DNA from: Candidatus Aalborgicola lynettensis | GTDB lineage: Bacteria; Pseudomonadota; Gammaproteobacteria; Burkholderiales; Burkholderiaceae_C | Length of the DNA stretch: 64,000 nt | Assembly (NCBI GenBank): GCA_016719405.1 | Contig: JADJZE010000018.1 | Span: 434,001-498,000, forward strand | Direction: 5' to 3' | Shown: piece by piece, positions 45,082 to 55,277 of the stretch | Position numbering within the stretch: the first letter of the stretch is position 1 | Layout of the letters: each line of letters begins with the position of its first letter | Notes under the pieces: model-generated | What the model was told of the DNA's origin: nothing | The model's database searches: none | Seen by the model: only the letters and a program-made list of their open reading frames with translations | Program-made: the position numbers and the translations under genes

Positions 45082-46830
45082 ATGAACAACCCCCACTTTG
45101 CCAATTCATGGTTCGACCATGCGGTGCTGGAACCCACTCCCGACATTCCGGAGGATTCTGACGAACTGACACGCATGTGGCAGGGGTTCATGAGTGCCCG
45201 CCTGACCCTGGGGCTGGTACTGGTGTTGCTGCAAACCGTACTGTTTGCGACCGGAACGTCACAAAACCGGTGGTTGGTCGCCATCAGCACCGCCTATTTC
45301 GCGGGCACCTTGGCGGCACGCCTGTTTATCAAACCCCGACCATTGGGGCATACGTTCAACCGTGTCTGGGGCGTGGTGGTGGGCATGGACGTACTGGTAT
45401 TTTCTATACTGCAGCTGTTGCAGAGTGGCGCCGTCAACTACACGCCTTTGTTTGCATTGCCGATTTTGCTGGCCTCCGTTCTCGGTTCGCTGCGCCTGGC
45501 GCTGGGTACCGCCGCATGGGTCACCATGCTGTTGCTGGGCAACACGTTGTGGACTTATCTGCACGTCCATGCCGATGCCGCACCCTACTTTGTACAAGCG
45601 GCCCTCAGTGGCGTGGGCTACTTCGTCATTGCACTGCTGGGAAACCAGCTCGCCAGCCGCTTGGCCAGCGAGGCCCAGCGCGCCCAGCGCAGCCAGCAAG
45701 CCACACACATCCAGCGCCGGGTCAATGCGCTGGTGATCGAATCCTTGCCCGATGGGGTGCTGGTGGTCGATGACAGGGGCAGTGTGCGCACGGCGAACCC
45801 CGCAGCACGGCAATTGCTGGGTTCACCCCACGCTATGCAAGCCAGCGTTTTTGATTTAAAAGACGAATCCGGTTGGCGTCCTTTGCTTGACCTGACCCGC
45901 ATGACCATAGGCACCGGCCAGAATCACGAGGAATACGTAACCATCTGGCACGGCGACCATGTGCAACGCCGGGTGCACGCCCGCACCCGTTTGGCTACGC
46001 CCCACGGCGTCCACACCGAAAGCCTGTGCGTGCTTTTTTTGCAAGACCAACGCGAAATGGAAGCACGCATGCGAACCGAAAAACTGGCCAGCATGGGCCG
46101 CCTGTCCACCGCCGTCGCACATGAGATTCGCAACCCGCTGGCGGCCATTGCCCAGGCCAACGCACTGCTGGAAGAGGACATTAGCGACCCGCGCCTGCGG
46201 CAGCTGACCACCATGGTGGGCCAGAACACCAAGCGCCTGGCCAAGATTGTGGATGACATTCTCAACATCGCGCGTGTTCAGCCGCATGAAGATCCCATGG
46301 GTGCCGCCGCCGTGTCACTCAACGCCTGCGTGCACCATATATGCAGCGAATGGTGTGCGCAAAGTGCCAGCCAGCATCAGCTGCGCATGCACCTCTGCGA
46401 GCCGGACGTAGTTGTTCGCTTCGACCCCGAACACCTGCGCCGTGTACTGGTCAATTTATTGGACAATGCCCGCCGCTATGCCAGTCAGCAGATGGGTGCC
46501 ATTCAGGTTCGTACCGTGACCGATGACAGCCTGCGTGCAACGGTCGATGTGTGGAGCGATGGCGCTCCGCTGGATCCGTCCATCCAGCGCCATCTGTTTG
46601 AACCGTTTTTTTCGTCGGAAAGCCGCTCCAGCGGATTGGGGTTGTACATTTGCCGGGAATTGTGTGAAGGACACCGCGCCACGATCAGCTACCAGCGCAG
46701 TGAACGCACGATGGGCAACACCACGACCACAGGCAACGAATTCGCAGTCACTTTGCAACGCCCCCGTTCATCTGAAAACGCTTCTTTAGCAGACCTTCCA
46801 ACGACACCATGGCAAACATCCCTGTATTAG
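45082..46830 (+). CDS. pilS: Sensor histidine kinase PilS-like
   Basis: Two-component sensor of 582 residues. About six transmembrane helices (residues 35-200) precede a PAS-like region (about 220-330). The dimerisation/phosphoacceptor helix 'LSTAVAHEIRNPLAAIAQANALL' and an ATPase domain ('LVNLLDNARRY', 'GLGLYICRELCEGH') follow. It is coupled to the next regulator by a 22-base overlap. This architecture and the NtrC-type partner match PilS-PilR, which controls type IV pilus genes; no pilus genes lie in the window. Confidence 0.85.
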   Translation: MNNPHFANSWFDHAVLEPTPDIPEDSDELTRMWQGFMSARLTLGLVLVLLQTVLFATGTSQNRWLVAISTAYFAGTLAARLFIKPRPLGHTFNRVWGVVVGMDVLVFSILQLLQSGAVNYTPLFALPILLASVLGSLRLALGTAAWVTMLLLGNTLWTYLHVHADAAPYFVQAALSGVGYFVIALLGNQLASRLASEAQRAQRSQQATHIQRRVNALVIESLPDGVLVVDDRGSVRTANPAARQLLGSPHAMQASVFDLKDESGWRPLLDLTRMTIGTGQNHEEYVTIWHGDHVQRRVHARTRLATPHGVHTESLCVLFLQDQREMEARMRTEKLASMGRLSTAVAHEIRNPLAAIAQANALLEEDISDPRLRQLTTMVGQNTKRLAKIVDDILNIARVQPHEDPMGAAAVSLNACVHHICSEWCAQSASQHQLRMHLCEPDVVVRFDPEHLRRVLVNLLDNARRYASQQMGAIQVRTVTDDSLRATVDVWSDGAPLDPSIQRHLFEPFFSSESRSSGLGLYICRELCEGHRATISYQRSERTMGNTTTTGNEFAVTLQRPRSSENASLADLPTTPWQTSLY

Positions 46831-48302
46831 CCAATGCGCAAGTTCTGGTGATCGATGACGAGCCCGATTTGCGTACCCTGTACGAACTGACACTTCTGCG
46901 GGAAGGCTACCGTGTGGACACCGCGGGCAGCATTCTGGATGCGCGGCAACTGCTGCAAACCCAGCGGTTTGATGTCGTTATTACCGACATGCGCTTGCCC
47001 GATGGTTTGGGGATCGACATATTGCACGACCTGAAAAGCCAGCAGCGACCGGAGAGGTGTGTTGTTATCACCGCCCACGGCTCTGCAGAAAATGCGGTGG
47101 AGTCACTGAAGGCCGGCGCATTCGACTACCTGACCAAGCCGGTGGACCTGAAACAGTTCCGCGCTGCCATCGCGTCCGCTGTGCAGGGCAGCGCCCCGCG
47201 CGCGTCACCGGGCCCCGCGCGGCGCGCGACCGACGCGCGCGCCACCGACCATGCCAACGCAGCATCCAGAGGCCCCTCTGCACTGCAGCGACTGGCGGGG
47301 CAATCAGCGGCCATGCGCAACGTCAAAGACCGCATCGTGCGTGTGGCGCGCAGCATGGCACCGGTGTTGGTGCGGGGCGAATCCGGAACCGGTAAGGAAT
47401 TGGTAGCCAGCGCATTGCACGCCAACAGCCATCGCGCGTGCGGACCATGGGTCGCCGTGAACTGCAGCGCCATACCGGAGAACTTGCTGGAGTCGGAATT
47501 TTTTGGCGCAAAAAAAGGCGCATATACCGGCTCCACCCACGACCGTGAAGGTTTTTTCCAGGCCGCGAAGGGTGGCACCCTGTTTTTGGACGAGATTGGC
47601 GATCTGCCATTGGCCATGCAGTCCAAGTTGTTGCGCGCTATCCAGGAACGCTGCGTGCGACCGGTAGGCTCCAACCAGGAGGAGCCGGTGGATGTGCGCA
47701 TCATCAGCGCCACCCACAAGGATTTGCCGGCCGAGGTGGCGGCAGGTCGTTTCCGGCAAGACCTGTATTACCGGCTCAACGTGATAGACATTGTGATACC
47801 GCCCCTGCGTGAGCGCATTGAGGACCTGCCCGTGTTGTGCGAGGCCTTGCTGGCACGCATTGCCCGGGAGTCCTGCATTGCGGTGCCGCATCTCAACAGC
47901 GAAGCAGTAGCCCAGCTGGCCACCCTGCCCCTGCACGGCAATGTGCGTGAACTGGAAAACCTGCTGCACCGGGCGGTGGCCTTGTGTGACGGTGATGCAC
48001 TCAGCCTGGACGACCTGGAGCCCTCTGTCAGTGCGCCTATTCCGCTGGAGGGCGCATTACCAGTTCCGTCCATGCCGACACGGTTGGCCGAATCGTCCAC
48101 AGACACTCCTTTGCCCACCGATTTGCAAAGTCACCTGGACCAGCAAGAGCGCGAGATACTCGTCAAAACGCTCAAAGAAACCGGCTTCAACCGCACCCTG
48201 GCGGCCACCCGCTTGGGTTTGAGCCTGCGCCAAATACGCTACCGCATTGCACGGCTGAAGATCGATATGCCGGCCTCCCGTGACGATGCGGCTGATGAAT
48301 AG
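46809..48302 (+). CDS. pilR: Sigma-54-dependent response regulator PilR-like
   Basis: NtrC-family activator of 497 residues. The receiver domain has 'VLVIDDEPDLRTLYELTLL' and the phosphorylated aspartate in 'VVITDMRLPDG'. The AAA+ domain has Walker A 'GESGTGKELVAS' and Walker B 'GGTLFLDEIGDLP'. The Fis-type helix-turn-helix is at the C-terminus ('NRTLAATRLGLSLRQIRYRIARL'). The sigma-54 contact loop reads G-A-Y-T-G-S instead of the consensus GAFTGA. It is coupled to pilS. Confidence 0.87.
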   Translation: MANIPVLANAQVLVIDDEPDLRTLYELTLLREGYRVDTAGSILDARQLLQTQRFDVVITDMRLPDGLGIDILHDLKSQQRPERCVVITAHGSAENAVESLKAGAFDYLTKPVDLKQFRAAIASAVQGSAPRASPGPARRATDARATDHANAASRGPSALQRLAGQSAAMRNVKDRIVRVARSMAPVLVRGESGTGKELVASALHANSHRACGPWVAVNCSAIPENLLESEFFGAKKGAYTGSTHDREGFFQAAKGGTLFLDEIGDLPLAMQSKLLRAIQERCVRPVGSNQEEPVDVRIISATHKDLPAEVAAGRFRQDLYYRLNVIDIVIPPLRERIEDLPVLCEALLARIARESCIAVPHLNSEAVAQLATLPLHGNVRELENLLHRAVALCDGDALSLDDLEPSVSAPIPLEGALPVPSMPTRLAESSTDTPLPTDLQSHLDQQEREILVKTLKETGFNRTLAATRLGLSLRQIRYRIARLKIDMPASRDDAADE

Positions 48303-48894
48303 ACCCGGCATCTCTGGCAAGCCCCTGTGGGACGATGGGTGGCTGCAACATGCGCACCGGTTGGCATCGCCGAATTTTGGCCCCCGCCCCCCATCCACTG
48401 TGGTAGATCTGATGGTGTTGCACTCCATCAGTCTTCCACCCGGCGTGTACGGTGGTCACTACGTTCAAGATCTGTTCACCAACCAATTGGATTGGGCACT
48501 GCACCCCTACTTTGGACAAATCGAAGGGCTGAAGGTTTCCAGCCATTTCTATATCCAGCGTACCGGCGAACTGTGGCAGTTTGTGAGTTGCAACGACCGC
48601 GCTTGGCATGCGGGGGCCTCACATTACCGTGGACGGGACAACTGCAACGACGACTCCATTGGCATCGAACTGGAGGGTCTGGAAGGCGACCCTTTCGAAG
48701 CAGCCCAATATGCAACGCTGCAAACCCTGTGCCGGGCCGTGATTCAACACTACCCCATCGCCCACATCGCCGGTCACGAACACATTGCACCCGGCCGGAA
48801 GTTGGACCCTGGCCCCGGATTGGACTGGGCTCTGCTGCAACAAACACTGGGACTTTCAGCACAGTGTTTTCCCGCAAACGTGGGACACAAATAG
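48286..48894 (+). CDS. ampD: 1,6-anhydro-N-acetylmuramyl-L-alanine amidase AmpD
   Basis: Cytoplasmic zinc amidase of peptidoglycan recycling. About 202 residues; 'LMVLHSISLPPGVYGG' contains the first zinc histidine. 'WHAGASHYRGRDNCNDDSIGIELEGLEG' and 'IAGHEHIAPGRKLDPGPGLDW' provide the remaining histidine and acidic ligands. The start overlaps the end of pilR. The frame is intact. Confidence 0.92.
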   Translation: MRLMNRPGISGKPLWDDGWLQHAHRLASPNFGPRPPSTVVDLMVLHSISLPPGVYGGHYVQDLFTNQLDWALHPYFGQIEGLKVSSHFYIQRTGELWQFVSCNDRAWHAGASHYRGRDNCNDDSIGIELEGLEGDPFEAAQYATLQTLCRAVIQHYPIAHIAGHEHIAPGRKLDPGPGLDWALLQQTLGLSAQCFPANVGHK

Positions 48895-49006
48895 TCCGTC
48901 TGAACCGGTCAGCGCGGTTTCGCATCCGCAGGCAACGCCCGGCTATCAACGGTTCAGGATTGTGGCCATTTGTCAACCGCTGCGTTAAATACCCCGTCGC
49001 CCACTA

Positions 49007-49054
49007 GCACTACAGGTAGTGTATTGCGCAGTCACAAAACACCATATATAGTGG
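49007..49054 (+). promoter_or_regulatory. Paired NrdR boxes upstream of nrdA
   Basis: Two boxes resembling the NrdR site (acaCwAtATaTwGwgtgt) lie before nrdA. GCACTACAGGTAGTGT (49007-49022) is a perfect dyad in its core, and ACACCATATATAGTGG is at 49039-49054. Their centres are 32 bases apart, the three-turn spacing typical of paired NrdR boxes. This predicts repression of nrdAB by NrdR. The nrdR gene is not in this window. Confidence 0.8.
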
Positions 49055-49142
49055 CGGAAGATTTTCGCACTGTCTGATTTGTGTTACCTCCAGCACTATC
49101 CAGGCGAACAAAATCCCGTCCCAATCCGCACTAGAGGAATTC

Positions 49143-52112
49143 ATGCAAACGCTTGCAAACACACCAACATCCGCGTCCGCTCCATTCGTACCCTCATCAG
49201 AACCAGTGCGGCACAGCGCACCCAACCATCTACTGACCCATTACCAGATCATTCGCCGCAACGGCGCAGTCGTGCCATTCGAACCCAACAAAATTGCCAT
49301 TGCCATGATGAAAGCGTTTCTGGCCGTGCATGGCACACAAGGTGCCGCATCGGCCAGCGTGCGCGAGGTGGTCGACTCACTCACCCAGCAAGTCATCCGC
49401 GCACTGGTGCGGTCACGCCCGGGCGGTGGCACGTTTCATATTGAAGATGTACAAGACCAGGTGGAGTTGGGCCTGATGCGCAGTGGCCACCACGAAATTG
49501 CCCGGGCCTACGTGCTGTACCGCGAGCGACGCACCCAGGAGCGGGCCAAACAGGCAGAGCACATGGCGCCTCCAGCACCGGTGCTGCACGTGATGGAGGG
49601 CAATGCGCGCATCGCCCTGGATCTGAACCAACTGCACGCACGCATTGAAAGCGCCTGCGCCCACCTGGGTTCCGAGGTCAAGGCCGAACCTATCGTCGCC
49701 GAGACCCTGCGCAACCTGTATGACGGCGTACCGGTCGAAGAGGTTTACAAGGCATCCATTCTGGCGGCACGCACCTTGATCGAAAAAGAGCCGGACTACA
49801 CCTACGCCACGGCGCGCCTGCTGCTGCATACCATTGCACGCGAAGTGCTGGGTCGTGATGTGGCGTCGGCCGACATGGCGCAGGCTTATACCGACTACTT
49901 CCCCGGCTTCATCCAACGCGCGGTCAAGGCCGAGTTGCTGGACGAGCGCCTGATGCAATTCGACCTGCAGCGCCTTGGCGCCGCACTAAAAGCCGAACGC
50001 GACATGCAATTTGACTACCTGGGCCTGCAAACCCTGTACGACCGCTACTTTTTGCACGAAGGCAAGAGCCGCATCGAATTGCCCCAGGCTTTCTTCATGC
50101 GCGTGGCCATGGGCCTGTCACTCAATGAAATTGATCGGGAAGCCCGCGCCATCGAGTTTTACGAGGTACTGTCGCGCTTCGACTTCATGTCCAGCACGCC
50201 CACCTTGTTCAACAGCGGTACGCGCCGCGCGCAACTCTCCAGTTGTTACCTGACAACCGTTCCCGACGACTTGGATGGCATTTACGAATCCATCAAGGAA
50301 AACGCTTTGCTGTCCAAGTTTGCGGGCGGCCTGGGCAACGACTGGACGCGCGTGCGCGCGCTGGGCAGCCATATCAAGGGCACCAATGGCGAGTCGCAAG
50401 GGGTGGTTCCCTTCCTCAAGGTCGTCAACGACACCGCTGTGGCGGTGAACCAGGGCGGCAAACGCAAAGGTGCGGTCTGCACGTATCTGGAAACCTGGCA
50501 CCTGGACATCGAAGAGTTTCTGGAACTGCGCAAGAACACCGGCGACGACCGCCGCCGCACGCACGACATGAACACGGCCAACTGGGTTCCCGATTTGTTC
50601 ATGCGCCGGGTGATGGAAAAAGGCACATGGACGCTTTTTTCTCCGTCCAATGTCCCTGATTTACATGACAAATTTGGTGCCGATTTTGAGGCAGCCTATG
50701 TTGCCTACGAAGAGAAGGCAGCACGTGGCGAAATCAAACCCACCCGCACCCTGCAAGCCAACGACCTGTGGCGCAAGATGCTCACGATGTTGTTTGAAAC
50801 CGGCCACCCGTGGATTACGTTCAAAGACGCCTGCAACGTGCGCTCCCCCCAACAACACGTGGGCGTGGTGCACTCATCTAACCTGTGCACCGAGATCACG
50901 CTCAATACCAGCGACACCGAAACCGCGGTGTGCAATCTCGGATCGGTCAACCTGCGCCAACATTTGAAGGACGACGGTGCAGGCGGCAAGCAACTCGACC
51001 ACACCAAGCTGCAGCGCACCATCGCCACCGCAATGCGTATGCTCGATAACGTAATCGACATCAACTATTACGCGGTAAAAAAAGCACGTGACTCCAACAT
51101 GCGCCACCGACCCGTCGGGCTGGGATTGATGGCATTCCAGGACAGCCTGTACGAAATGCGCCTTCCCTATGCCTCGAATGCAGCCGTCGAATTTGCGGAC
51201 CAGTCCATGGAGGCCATTTGTTACTACGCGTACTGGGCCTCGACCGAACTGGCGAAGGAGCGGGGCAAGTACGCCAGTTACAAAGGCTCATTGTGGGACC
51301 AGGGCGTACTCCCCTTCGATACGCTGGACATGCTGGCCAAGGCCCGGGGCGACAGATCGTTAAACGACGCGCAGCCTGCTGCGTCGTATGTGGAAGTGGA
51401 TCGTTCGTCAACACTGGACTGGGACGCTTTGCGAAACAAGATTGCTGTGGACGGTATGCGCAACTCCAACTGCGTGGCCATTGCACCCACCGCCACCATT
51501 TCCAACATCATCGGCGTCGATGCATCCATCGAACCCAGCTTTGGCAACCTGTCCGTCAAATCCAATTTGTCGGGCGAGTTCACCATCATCAACAGCTACC
51601 TGGTGAAAGACCTCAGACGACTGGGGCTGTGGGACGACGTGATGGTCATGGACCTGAAGCACTTTGACGGCTCGCTTGGGCCCATAGACCGGGTACCAGA
51701 CGACATCAAAGCCTTGTACGCAACCGCATTCGAAGTTGAAACCCGCTGGCTCATCGAAGCGGCTGCACGCCGTCAGAAGTGGATTGACCAGGCACAGTCG
51801 CTCAACATCTACATGGCCGGTGCCTCTGGCAAGAAGCTCGACGAGACTTACAAACTTGCGTGGCTGCGTGGCCTCAAGACCACCTACTACCTGCGCACCC
51901 TGTCGGCCACCCACGCCGAAAAATCCACCGTGGCAGCGGGGCGATTGAATGCGGTGGCATCGGGCCATGACATCCATCCCACCACGCATTCGATGAGCGC
52001 ATTGGACGCCGCAACAGCCACTGCGCACCGGCAAATGGCATTGGCAGACAACGCCGCAACCGAAGTTCAGTTTTGTGGCATCGACGACCCGACATGCGAG
52101 TCGTGCCAGTAA
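49143..52112 (+). CDS. nrdA: Class Ia ribonucleotide reductase, alpha subunit NrdA
   Basis: Catalytic subunit that reduces ribonucleotides to deoxyribonucleotides. The 989-residue protein starts with an ATP-cone ('YQIIRRNGAVVPFEPNKIAIAMMKAF') for allosteric activity control. The barrel core has 'SSNLCTEITLNTSDTETAVCNLGSVNL' with active-site cysteines, and the C-terminal 'DPTCESCQ' carries the thioredoxin-accepting pair. The frame is intact. It is preceded by NrdR boxes and followed by nrdB. Confidence 0.96.
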   Translation: MQTLANTPTSASAPFVPSSEPVRHSAPNHLLTHYQIIRRNGAVVPFEPNKIAIAMMKAFLAVHGTQGAASASVREVVDSLTQQVIRALVRSRPGGGTFHIEDVQDQVELGLMRSGHHEIARAYVLYRERRTQERAKQAEHMAPPAPVLHVMEGNARIALDLNQLHARIESACAHLGSEVKAEPIVAETLRNLYDGVPVEEVYKASILAARTLIEKEPDYTYATARLLLHTIAREVLGRDVASADMAQAYTDYFPGFIQRAVKAELLDERLMQFDLQRLGAALKAERDMQFDYLGLQTLYDRYFLHEGKSRIELPQAFFMRVAMGLSLNEIDREARAIEFYEVLSRFDFMSSTPTLFNSGTRRAQLSSCYLTTVPDDLDGIYESIKENALLSKFAGGLGNDWTRVRALGSHIKGTNGESQGVVPFLKVVNDTAVAVNQGGKRKGAVCTYLETWHLDIEEFLELRKNTGDDRRRTHDMNTANWVPDLFMRRVMEKGTWTLFSPSNVPDLHDKFGADFEAAYVAYEEKAARGEIKPTRTLQANDLWRKMLTMLFETGHPWITFKDACNVRSPQQHVGVVHSSNLCTEITLNTSDTETAVCNLGSVNLRQHLKDDGAGGKQLDHTKLQRTIATAMRMLDNVIDINYYAVKKARDSNMRHRPVGLGLMAFQDSLYEMRLPYASNAAVEFADQSMEAICYYAYWASTELAKERGKYASYKGSLWDQGVLPFDTLDMLAKARGDRSLNDAQPAASYVEVDRSSTLDWDALRNKIAVDGMRNSNCVAIAPTATISNIIGVDASIEPSFGNLSVKSNLSGEFTIINSYLVKDLRRLGLWDDVMVMDLKHFDGSLGPIDRVPDDIKALYATAFEVETRWLIEAAARRQKWIDQAQSLNIYMAGASGKKLDETYKLAWLRGLKTTYYLRTLSATHAEKSTVAAGRLNAVASGHDIHPTTHSMSALDAATATAHRQMALADNAATEVQFCGIDDPTCESCQ

Positions 52113-52164
52113 AAAAACACGCCGCATCACACGCTGTGCGATGCAATTGAACAACACACGAACA

Positions 52165-52205
52165 GAGCGAAATGCAGCACTACTTTTCAATTCATTTCGC
52201 TGCTC
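52165..52205 (+). repeat. Inverted repeat in the nrdA-nrdB spacer
   Basis: GAGCGAAATG (52165-52174) pairs with CATTTCGCTGCTC (52193-52205), with one bulged G and an 18-base loop. It could adjust the ratio of nrdA to nrdB message. No U-tract follows, so it is not a clear terminator. Confidence 0.4.
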
Positions 52206-52231
52206 TCATAATCCGCTGATTGGAATTACCT

Positions 52232-53431
52232 ATGCTGAACTGGGACGAAGAAGTCAAGCCCACATCGACGACTCTTTTTGCACGCACGCCAACAGAAAAT
52301 CTGCTGGCCGCGGCGGCGCAAAGCGCACCCAAATTTCGCACCCTGGATGACGGTGCAAAGGTCGCAAACCGGCACCACTCCATCGCTGCGGATGCCCGCA
52401 AGCCGACCATCCCAAACCGGGTGCATGCGGGGGACAAACGCATCATCAACGGCAAGACGGACGTCAACCAGTTGGTCCCCTTCAAGTACAAATGGGCATG
52501 GGAAAAATACCTCGCCAGTTGTGCCAACCACTGGATGCCGCAAGAGGTCAACATGACCCGCGACATTGCGCTGTGGAAAGACCCCAATGGCCTGACTGAG
52601 GACGAGCGCCGCATCATCAAGCGCAACCTGGGCTTCTTTGTTACCGCCGACTCTTTGGCGGCCAATAACATCGTACTGGGAACCTACCGCCACATCACCG
52701 CGCCGGAATGCCGCCAATTTTTATTGCGCCAGGCTTTCGAAGAAGCCATTCATACCCACGCCTACCAGTACATCGTAGAGTCACTGGGGCTCGATGAAAG
52801 CGAGATATTCAACGCCTACAACGAGGTGCAGTCGATCCGCGACAAAGATGCGTTTCTGATTCCGTTCATTGAAGCCCTCATGGATCCGGACTTCCATACC
52901 GGAACGGCCGAGACAGACCGAACCTTTCTAAAGTCGCTGATTGTTTTTGCATGTCTGATGGAGGGCTTGTTCTTCTATGTGGGATTCACGCAGATTTTGG
53001 CACTGGGTCGCCAAAACAAAATGACGGGCGCAGCCGAGCAGTACCAGTACATCCTGCGCGATGAATCCATGCACTGCAATTTCGGCATCGATCTGGTGAA
53101 CCAGATCAAGCTGGAAAATCCGCAACTCTGGACCGCTGAGTTCAAAGCCGAAATCAAGGATCTTTTTGAGCGCGCGGTGGAGTTGGAATACCGCTACGCG
53201 GAAGACACCATGCCACGCGGCGTGCTGGGCATGAATGCATCCATGTTCAAGGGCTACCTGCGCTATATCGCCAACCGCCGTGCCACACAAATTGGATTGG
53301 AGCCACTCTTCCCGAGCGAAGAAAACCCCTTCCCGTGGATGAGCGAAATGATTGACCTGAAAAAAGAGCGCAATTTCTTCGAGACCCGTGTCATCGAGTA
53401 CCAATCCGGCGGCGCACTCTCCTGGGATTGA
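52232..53431 (+). CDS. nrdB: Class Ia ribonucleotide reductase, beta subunit NrdB
   Basis: Radical-generating small subunit, about 399 residues from ATG 52232 (MLNWDEEVKP). The di-iron ligands lie in 'EEAIHTHAYQYIVESLGL' and 'LRDESMHCNFGIDLVNQ', and the radical tyrosine region is nearby. It follows nrdA after 119 bases and shares its operon. The frame is intact. Confidence 0.95.
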   Translation: MLNWDEEVKPTSTTLFARTPTENLLAAAAQSAPKFRTLDDGAKVANRHHSIAADARKPTIPNRVHAGDKRIINGKTDVNQLVPFKYKWAWEKYLASCANHWMPQEVNMTRDIALWKDPNGLTEDERRIIKRNLGFFVTADSLAANNIVLGTYRHITAPECRQFLLRQAFEEAIHTHAYQYIVESLGLDESEIFNAYNEVQSIRDKDAFLIPFIEALMDPDFHTGTAETDRTFLKSLIVFACLMEGLFFYVGFTQILALGRQNKMTGAAEQYQYILRDESMHCNFGIDLVNQIKLENPQLWTAEFKAEIKDLFERAVELEYRYAEDTMPRGVLGMNASMFKGYLRYIANRRATQIGLEPLFPSEENPFPWMSEMIDLKKERNFFETRVIEYQSGGALSWD

Positions 53432-53503
53432 TTCAACATGTTTTTCCAAATTTCACCGCCTCCACACCGCAGCACAGACTGTGGGTGGCGTCGGTGCAAC
53501 CCC

Positions 53504-53566
53504 ATTCATGCAGCTGGGCTCGTCCCCAACTGCATGAATCGTTTCTTGCACACCAATGTGCAAGAA
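53504..53566 (+). promoter_or_regulatory. Two tandem hairpins in the leader of the histone-like gene
   Basis: The first hairpin pairs ATTCATGCAG (53504-53513) with CTGCATGAAT (53530-53539), extended by TGGG/CCCA. The second pairs TTCTTGCACA (53543-53552) perfectly with TGTGCAAGAA (53557-53566) around CCAA. They are only four bases apart and end 30 bases before the histone-like start. Neither has a U-tract. They may stabilise or regulate the leader, or end the nrdB message. Confidence 0.55.
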
Positions 53567-53595
53567 GTGCTCTTTGTACCTTGATCAAGGAGAAA

Positions 53596-54069
53596 ATGAT
53601 GGCAACTGCAAAAAAACCGGCCGCTAAAAAGGCCGCTCCCGCAAAGAAAGTAGCTGCGACAAAAGCAGCACCGGCCAAAAAAGCGGCCCCACTGAAAAAA
53701 GTGGCCGCCAAAAAGGCCGCTCCAGCCAAGAAGGCTGCACCCGCTAAAAAAGCGGCCCCTGTGAAAAAAGTAGCGGCGAAAAAAGCCGCTCCCGCCAAAA
53801 AGGTAGCAGCTAAGAAGGCCGCACCAGCCAAGAAGGCAGCGCCGGCGAAAAAAGTAGCTGCCAAAAAAGCCGCTCCGACCAAAAAGGTAGCAGCTAAGAA
53901 GGCCGCTCCGGCCAAGAAAGCAGCACCTGCTGCGAAAAAAGTAGCCGCAAAAAAAGCCGCTGCGCCGAAGAAAGCCGCGAAAACACCCGCTGCAAAGGCG
54001 GCTCCTGCAGCCCAAACCACCCTAAGCCCCCAGGCCGCTTGGCCGTTTCCGACGTCCAGCAAACCTTAA
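53596..54069 (+). CDS. Histone H1-like Lys/Ala/Pro repeat DNA-binding protein
   Basis: A low-complexity, strongly basic protein of about 157 residues built from repeats such as KKAAPA and KKVAA, like the histone H1-like proteins of Burkholderiales and AlgP of Pseudomonas. Such proteins bind DNA nonspecifically and compact it. AAGGAG lies directly before two adjacent ATGs (53596 and 53599); either may start. The C-terminus 'LSPQAAWPFPTSSKP' is non-repetitive. An intrinsic terminator follows. Repeat number may vary between strains. Confidence 0.9.
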   Translation: MMATAKKPAAKKAAPAKKVAATKAAPAKKAAPLKKVAAKKAAPAKKAAPAKKAAPVKKVAAKKAAPAKKVAAKKAAPAKKAAPAKKVAAKKAAPTKKVAAKKAAPAKKAAPAAKKVAAKKAAAPKKAAKTPAAKAAPAAQTTLSPQAAWPFPTSSKP

Positions 54070-54092
54070 ACACTTGCAAGACGGAACACCAG

Positions 54093-54120
54093 CCCGGACC
54101 CGACAGGTTCCGGGTTTTTT
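54093..54120 (+). terminator. Rho-independent terminator of the histone-like gene
   Basis: CCCGGACC (54093-54100) pairs with GGTTCCGGG (one bulged T), and TTTTTT follows directly. It lies between the converging histone-like and DUF3426 genes. Confidence 0.88.
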
Positions 54121-54125
54121 CGTTG

Positions 54126-55244
<1,119 letters not shown>

Positions 55245-55277
55245 CAGCGCAGCATTGTAAAACGCGCCAAAAACCGG

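Noticed and set aside
53620..54000. Tandem repeats suggesting a CRISPR or satellite
   Set aside because: They encode the Lys/Ala/Pro repeats of a histone H1-like protein and have no unique spacers.
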